DNA of 8,394 bases. Origin: DATACZ01 sp036258795 (lineage in GTDB: Bacteria; Actinomycetota; CADDZG01; JAHWKV01). The translations under genes and the position numbers were made by a program. Every line of letters starts with the position of its first letter. Within the stretch, counting starts at the first letter, position 1. The notes under the pieces are model-generated. The model did no database searches, was not told the origin of the DNA, and saw only the letters and a program-made list of their open reading frames with translations. The stretch is from contig DATACZ010000147.1 in assembly GCA_036258795.1 (NCBI GenBank), positions 1-8,394 on the forward strand, in the 5' to 3' direction. Positions 5,636-8,394 of this stretch are shown piece by piece.

Positions 5636-5642
5636 AAGGCTC

Positions 5643-5744
5643 ATGCCCAAGCAGCCGGCTCCAAAGGAAAAGAAGCGCCCGAAGAATGAGGCGGCCCAAG
5701 CGGCCAAGAAAGCCAAGAAAGCGGCCAAAAAGGCGGGTGGCTAA
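5643..5744 (+). CDS. Lys/Ala-rich basic small protein, 33 residues, hypothetical
   Basis: ATG at 5643 opens a 33-codon frame starting MPKQPAPKEKKRPKNE and continuing as an AAQAAKKAKKAAKKAGG tail. The tail repeats the K-K-A-A pattern seen in histone H1-like and nucleoid-binding tails. Thirteen lysines and arginines against two glutamates make it strongly basic, and the last half should form a helix with lysines spread along it. Binding to DNA, rRNA or another acidic partner is a reasonable inference, but the family is not recognised. A perfect AGGAGG ribosome binding site supports real translation. It lies between the divergent HTH gene and convergent proC, a place where the mycobacterial arrangement known to me has no gene. 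An overlapping 78-codon frame on the other strand lacks a credible start. Confidence 0.65.
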   Translation: MPKQPAPKEKKRPKNEAAQAAKKAKKAAKKAGG

Positions 5745-5756
5745 GCCAAACTAAGC

Positions 5757-5775
5757 ACTCCGCCCGGCGTGGAGT
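5757..5775. terminator. Weak hairpin between convergent small basic protein gene and proC
   Basis: ACTCC (5757-5761) and GGAGT (5771-5775) form a short GC-containing stem in the 30-bp gap between the two stop codons. On the plus strand it is followed by the T-rich TTACTTCTT. Position fits a terminator for the small gene or a bidirectional one, but the stem is only five base pairs. Confidence 0.35.
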
Positions 5776-6656
5776 TACTTCTTGCCGTTCCTCACCATGG
5801 ATTTGGCCCGGTCAGTCGCCGCCTGAACTGCATTCAACACTGCAGCCCTAAGTCGTCCCTGCTCCAACGCCAATAGAGCCATGGCGGTTGTTCCTCCGGG
5901 TGAGGTGACGGCCTCCCTGACCTGGACCGGTTGCATTCTCCCGTCTCGCATCATCGCCGCCGTTCCCACCATGGTCTGAATCACGAGATCGGACGCCACC
6001 GCTCTGGGGAGCCCGGTCAAAACCCCGGCTTCGATCATCGCCTCAGCGAAAAGAGCAAAGTAGGCGGGACCGGACCCTGAGATGGCGGTTACTGCATCCA
6101 TGTAAGACTCCGGCACCCGCAACGCCCGGCCGACGCTGGAGAGTAGACCCTCGGCCACCTCCAGATGCTCTTCCGTTGCGTTTCGGCCGGCGCAGATGGC
6201 CGCCATCCCCTCCCCAACCTGTGCCGCTGCGTTAGGCATTGCCCTTACCACCGCAGTACCGGCAGGGAGCCGCTGCTCGTAGAAGTCGGTGGGTATACCC
6301 GCCGCAATTGACACCAGAAGGTGGTCGCCGGTGAGGCCGGGGCCTATCTCTTCAAGAACGCCATCGATATCCTGAGGCTTGACGGCCACCAGCACGGTCC
6401 GAGCCTTGCTTACGGCGTCTCGGTTGCCCTGAGCGGCCTTGAGGCCGTACTTGCCCGCCACCTCCCGAACCCGCTCAGTGGATACATCGGTTACGTACAC
6501 CTGATCTGCAGGTCGGTATCCGGAGCGGACGATTCCAGCCGCGATGATCTCCCCCATCTTCCCGGAGCCGATCACCGCGACACTGGTGTTGATAACCGGA
6601 GTATAGAGGCGAGGGTAGGCCGTTTCTTGGTACCAGTAGCTTCGGGAAGAGCCCAA
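5775..6656 (-). CDS. proC: Pyrroline-5-carboxylate reductase
   Basis: This enzyme catalyses the last step of proline synthesis, NAD(P)H-dependent reduction of 1-pyrroline-5-carboxylate in the cytoplasm. The N-terminal Rossmann domain has SVAVIGSGKMG (25-35), then LVAVKPQD and RAMPNAAAQVGEG. The C-terminal dimer and catalytic domain has AISGSGPAYFALFAEAM and REAVTSPGGTTAMAL, all family hallmarks. The core begins at about residue 22, where most ProC proteins start. The only in-frame start before it is TTG at 6656, which adds about 20 unusual residues, has no Shine-Dalgarno sequence and lies inside the T-run of a terminator-like hairpin. A TATACT in the extension could drive a transcript beginning near codon 21-22 (GTT ATC), which would need a non-standard start codon. 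The 5' end is therefore uncertain, while identity is secure. Confidence 0.93.
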   Translation of the reverse strand: MGSSRSYWYQETAYPRLYTPVINTSVAVIGSGKMGEIIAAGIVRSGYRPADQVYVTDVSTERVREVAGKYGLKAAQGNRDAVSKARTVLVAVKPQDIDGVLEEIGPGLTGDHLLVSIAAGIPTDFYEQRLPAGTAVVRAMPNAAAQVGEGMAAICAGRNATEEHLEVAEGLLSSVGRALRVPESYMDAVTAISGSGPAYFALFAEAMIEAGVLTGLPRAVASDLVIQTMVGTAAMMRDGRMQPVQVREAVTSPGGTTAMALLALEQGRLRAAVLNAVQAATDRAKSMVRNGKK

Positions 6657-6812
6657 AAAAGCTTAAGGCCCAAGGTCCTCCGGCCTTACAACCTGACCTC
6701 CTGAGAAGATCAAAGCCGCACTGCCTTTATGTCCCTGAGCCCTAAGGTATCCGGAGCAGCTCGGGCAATCGTCGGCTGCCCGGTGGATTGCCAAGAACTG
6801 CTCGGGACAGCC
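6656..6812 (-). ncRNA. Candidate structured small RNA or leader upstream of proC
   Basis: A minus-strand transcript starting about six bases after a TATAAA box would run from near 6812 to a T-run at 6660-6655, roughly 157 nt. Near its 5' end, three nested perfect stems can form: GAGCAG/CTGCTC, GGCAATC/GATTGCC and CGG/CCG. They can be enclosed by TGTCCC/GGGACA. An alternative pairing of the 5' end, GGCTG-T-CCC with GGGCAGCC, would compete with these. Further on, GATCTTC-TCA-GGAGGTC hides an AGGAGG sequence, and then comes the terminator hairpin. This layout fits an independent small RNA or a riboswitch-like attenuator for proC. I do not recognise the family: 6S, SRP, RNase P, tmRNA and TPP, SAM, glycine or cobalamin riboswitch signatures are absent. 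Confidence 0.4.
6663..6688 (-). terminator. Rho-independent terminator-like hairpin just upstream of proC
   Basis: On the minus strand TAAGGCC, an 11-base loop and GGCCTTA form a perfect seven-pair stem. AGC and six T (6660-6655) follow. It would end a minus-strand transcript right at the annotated proC start, so it either ends a separate upstream RNA or attenuates proC. Confidence 0.55.
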
Positions 6813-6816
6813 GGAA

Positions 6817-6844
6817 TTTATAGGGGCTCCCCCAGAAGGGTCAA
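6817..6844 (-). promoter_or_regulatory. Promoter-like -35/-10 pair in the proC upstream gap
   Basis: Minus-strand TTGACC (6844-6839), 16 bases, TATAAA (6822-6817): a close match to a housekeeping sigma promoter and the best in the window. It predicts a start near 6812-6811 at GG. It points toward proC but lies about 160 bp from it, with a terminator between. Confidence 0.55.
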
Positions 6845-6950
6845 TACGGAGCCAGGAAGTTTCTTCGCGACCTCGAATCTAAGTCAAGGCGTGTCGAGAC
6901 CCTTGGATCCTATGAGTCGGGTCGCAAGGCGAGGCGTGCCGATCAATGGG

Positions 6951-7037
6951 TAAGGCCCAAGGTACCCTGGGCTCTTGCCCCGCTGCGCACTTCCCCGAAC
7001 ACAGCGTGACTTGAACCTTCCGGCATCTTGGGCCTTA
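6951..7037. repeat. Perfect 11-bp inverted repeat bounding an 87-bp segment, with a third copy nearby
   Basis: TAAGGCCCAAG (6951-6961) and CTTGGGCCTTA (7027-7037) are exact reverse complements. A third copy, in direct orientation to the first, is at 6664-6674, where it forms one arm of the terminator hairpin. Inside the pair, CGCTG (6981-6985) and CAGCG (7002-7006) form an inner stem. The ends could belong to a small degenerate mobile element or to a folded RNA. There is no target-site duplication or coding capacity that would settle which. Confidence 0.5.
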
Positions 7038-7247
7038 GGTGTCCCCAACTTTTCCTGGGCTTCCGGCGGGGGCGCCACCTTTCGTTGAGGTAGGACCTCG
7101 AGTCACTCTAGCCAGCCCAAAGGAACGAATTCCTAAGAACCAGTGGGGAGTGAACGAGGTCCCTGACACTCAACCAGGCCCGCTTTACCTGCCGGAGACC
7201 CCTGGTTTGCTCGGGACTGCGTCATTATCTACGGGCCGAAAAACCCG

Positions 7248-8394
7248 TCAAGGGCCCCGAAACATAATTGTTCGCGAACCCAAAACTTTATTCCCGCTCC
7301 CCGGAAAACCCGCTTTGCAGTCCCCATTCAGGACGCCGGCCGAGTAGATGTCGTGGATCTCACCAGCGGATCGCTCCCAGGAAAACTCCTCCGATGAGCA
7401 CACTGCAAGCCGCCCCATGCTGGCAGCCAGTCTCGGGTCTGAGAGCACCCTCCAGGCACGCTCGGCAAAGGACTCGGCGTTCCCCGGCTGTACCAGAAAG
7501 CCGGTCTGGCCGTGACGAACGATCGATCGAAGGCCCCCCACTGCGGAGCCGATCACCGGAACGCCAGAAGCTTGGGCCTCCAGTGCTACCAGACCAAACG
7601 ACTCGGTATGAGAGGGAACCAGGCAAACATCGGCAGCCTGGAAGAAACCCGGCATGGAGCTGTGTGGCTGCGCCGGCACAAAGCTGACTCCATCCTCTAC
7701 TCCCAGACTGCGGGCCAACTGGGCCAGCCTCTCAACTTCCCCGGTCCCGGAAGGCCCGCTCGAGCCTCCCACGATGACCAGGCGAGTGTCCCTCAACTCC
7801 ACTCGGCCCCAATCAACAAGGAGTCCAAACGCCCTAATGGCTGTGTCAGCCGCTTTGAGAGGCTGAAGGCGTCCGACGAACAGCATTACCTGCTTGCCGG
7901 CAAGTCCGTGCTCAGCCTTGGCCTTTTCTCGGCCAGCCGGGCGGAAGAACTCATGATCGACTCCGGGAGGAACCAGATGGATCCGCTCCGGGTGGGCGGC
8001 ATAGAGCTCCAACAACCCTTTGCGCTCGTCGATCGTGGAGGCAATGATGGCGCAGGCATCCGCTATCACCCGCGCCTCTCCCAGCAGGCGGCCCTCCGGC
8101 TCCGCCAGCTCACCCGGCCTGCGAGCCCTGTTCTTCTCGCGGCCCAGAGTGTGAAATGTGTGCACGAAAGGAATCGACCAGCGCTCGGCGAGTTTTGACG
8201 CCACCCTCCCGGATAGCCAGTAATGGCTATGAATGACGTCGTAGACGTCGCCTCGGCCCTCGACCGCTCGAATGAGGTTGGCGGTGAATTCGGGAAGGTG
8301 AGCCGGAATATCCTCTTTGGAGAGATCCGGTTGCCCAGCCTCTATTTGAAAAACCCTCACACCGGGCTTCATGACCGACACGGTGGGGGCGTCC
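7248..8394 (-). CDS. GT4-family glycosyltransferase, MshA-like, N-terminus outside the window
   Basis: The frame is open to the window edge, so the N-terminal part is missing (about 70 residues by comparison with MshA, including the glycine-rich acceptor loop). Numbering from the first in-window GTG (8381), visible features include HSHYWLSG (51-58), FVHTFHTLGREKN (72-84), the donor-phosphate residues R171 and K176 in VGRLQPLKAAD, and the E-x7-E motif E260-E268 in SHTESFGLVALEAQASG. FSWERS follows near the end. This order is that of retaining GT4 enzymes. HSHYWLSG, GRxQPLK and FSWER are especially close to MshA, which transfers GlcNAc from UDP-GlcNAc to inositol-3-phosphate in mycothiol synthesis. 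Related sucrose-phosphate synthase-like enzymes share much of this, so the substrate is not certain. No other mycothiol gene is in the window. Confidence 0.85.
   Translation of the reverse strand, partial: DAPTVSVMKPGVRVFQIEAGQPDLSKEDIPAHLPEFTANLIRAVEGRGDVYDVIHSHYWLSGRVASKLAERWSIPFVHTFHTLGREKNRARRPGELAEPEGRLLGEARVIADACAIIASTIDERKGLLELYAAHPERIHLVPPGVDHEFFRPAGREKAKAEHGLAGKQVMLFVGRLQPLKAADTAIRAFGLLVDWGRVELRDTRLVIVGGSSGPSGTGEVERLAQLARSLGVEDGVSFVPAQPHSSMPGFFQAADVCLVPSHTESFGLVALEAQASGVPVIGSAVGGLRSIVRHGQTGFLVQPGNAESFAERAWRVLSDPRLAASMGRLAVCSSEEFSWERSAGEIHDIYSAGVLNGDCKAGFPGSGNKVLGSRTIMFRGP

Larger units (their letters stand above)
6657..7247. other. 590-bp region without a convincing gene, rich in short inverted repeats
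   Basis: Open frames of 64 to 102 codons cross this gap, but none has a ribosome binding site or a recognisable protein. Apart from the promoter, candidate RNA, terminator and 11-bp repeats listed separately, several other perfect dyads occur. These are AACCAGG/CCTGGTT (7172-7178 with 7201-7207), AGGAA-CGAA-TTCCT (7122-7135, a TTCG-loop hairpin on the minus strand), GAGGT-AGG-ACCTC (7087-7099) and ACGGG/CCCGT (7231-7247), the last just after the glycosyltransferase stop. None has a clear T-run. The density of dyads suggests RNA structure, decayed repeats, or both. Confidence 0.5.

Noticed and set aside
5463..5699. Minus-strand 78-codon open frame opposite the Lys/Ala-rich gene
   Set aside because: The start lacks a ribosome binding site and the frame runs across the HTH gene's own promoter and ribosome binding site region. 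The plus-strand frame has the perfect AGGAGG.
6729..6953. Plus-strand 74-codon open frame in the proC upstream gap
   Set aside because: No ribosome binding site and no recognisable motif; it crosses the nested stems and the minus-strand promoter, which explain the sequence better.
7270..7279. Palindrome GTTCGCGAAC, considered as a LexA or other operator
   Set aside because: The spacing is opposite to the actinobacterial LexA box (GAAC-N4-GTTC) and it lies inside the glycosyltransferase coding end, with no promoter nearby.
7039..7347. Plus-strand 102-codon open frame overlapping the end of the glycosyltransferase gene
   Set aside because: No ribosome binding site at usable spacing, low-complexity proline-rich translation, and its last 100 bases lie antisense to conserved coding sequence.

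Overview
The window looks like a chromosomal segment of a high-GC, probably deep-branching member of the Actinomycetota. This is inferred from gene content and not from a marker gene. The strongest cue is an excisionase-type helix-turn-helix gene close to a 33-residue AURKAIP1/COX24-type ribosomal protein (bS22) and to proC, an arrangement I recall from mycobacteria (Rv0500, Rv0500A, Rv0500B). A glycosyltransferase resembling the mycothiol enzyme MshA and a Rex repressor fit the same picture. There is no sign of a prophage, transposon, CRISPR array, tRNA or rRNA.

Layout. Positions 1-504 (+) hold the 3' part of a gene for a barrel-sandwich (biotinyl/lipoyl-like) protein with a C-terminal membrane anchor. 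It converges on a minus-strand redox cluster, ccdA > glutaredoxin-like > rex (2217 to 523), in which ccdA and the glutaredoxin gene overlap by four bases. A single-domain response regulator (2412-2786, +) diverges from ccdA across about 195 bp that contains a perfect dyad. It converges on a small three-helix GlsB/YeaQ-type membrane protein (3068-2811, -). A tiny one-helix membrane protein (3153-3254, +) may be made from a leaderless transcript. A minus-strand block follows: helix-turn-helix gene (5457-5263), a Clp1/Grc3-type P-loop polynucleotide kinase homologue (5141-4242), bS22 (4220-4119) and a SAM hydroxide adenosyltransferase (4105-3251). The last three are separated by only 21 and 13 bp. 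A Lys/Ala-rich 33-residue protein with a perfect Shine-Dalgarno sequence (5643-5744, +) diverges from the HTH gene and converges on proC (6656-5775, -). After a roughly 590-bp gap with no convincing gene comes the 3' part of the MshA-like glycosyltransferase (8394-7248, -).

The 590-bp gap is the least explained part of the window. Its minus strand carries a promoter-like TTGACC-16-TATAAA, then about 150 nt of nested complementary segments, then a hairpin followed by six T at the edge of proC. This is the layout of a small RNA or an attenuating leader. An 11-bp motif in the gap also occurs as a perfect inverted pair, with a third copy forming part of the terminator hairpin.

Working together. 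ccdA, the glutaredoxin-like gene and rex form a thiol and NADH redox group. The HTH, kinase, bS22 and SAM-hydrolase block points to RNA or ribosome biology and is the best candidate here for an uncharacterised functional unit. TTG start codons are unusually frequent. Three small genes (bS22, the Lys/Ala-rich protein and the one-helix membrane protein) fall below common length cut-offs.
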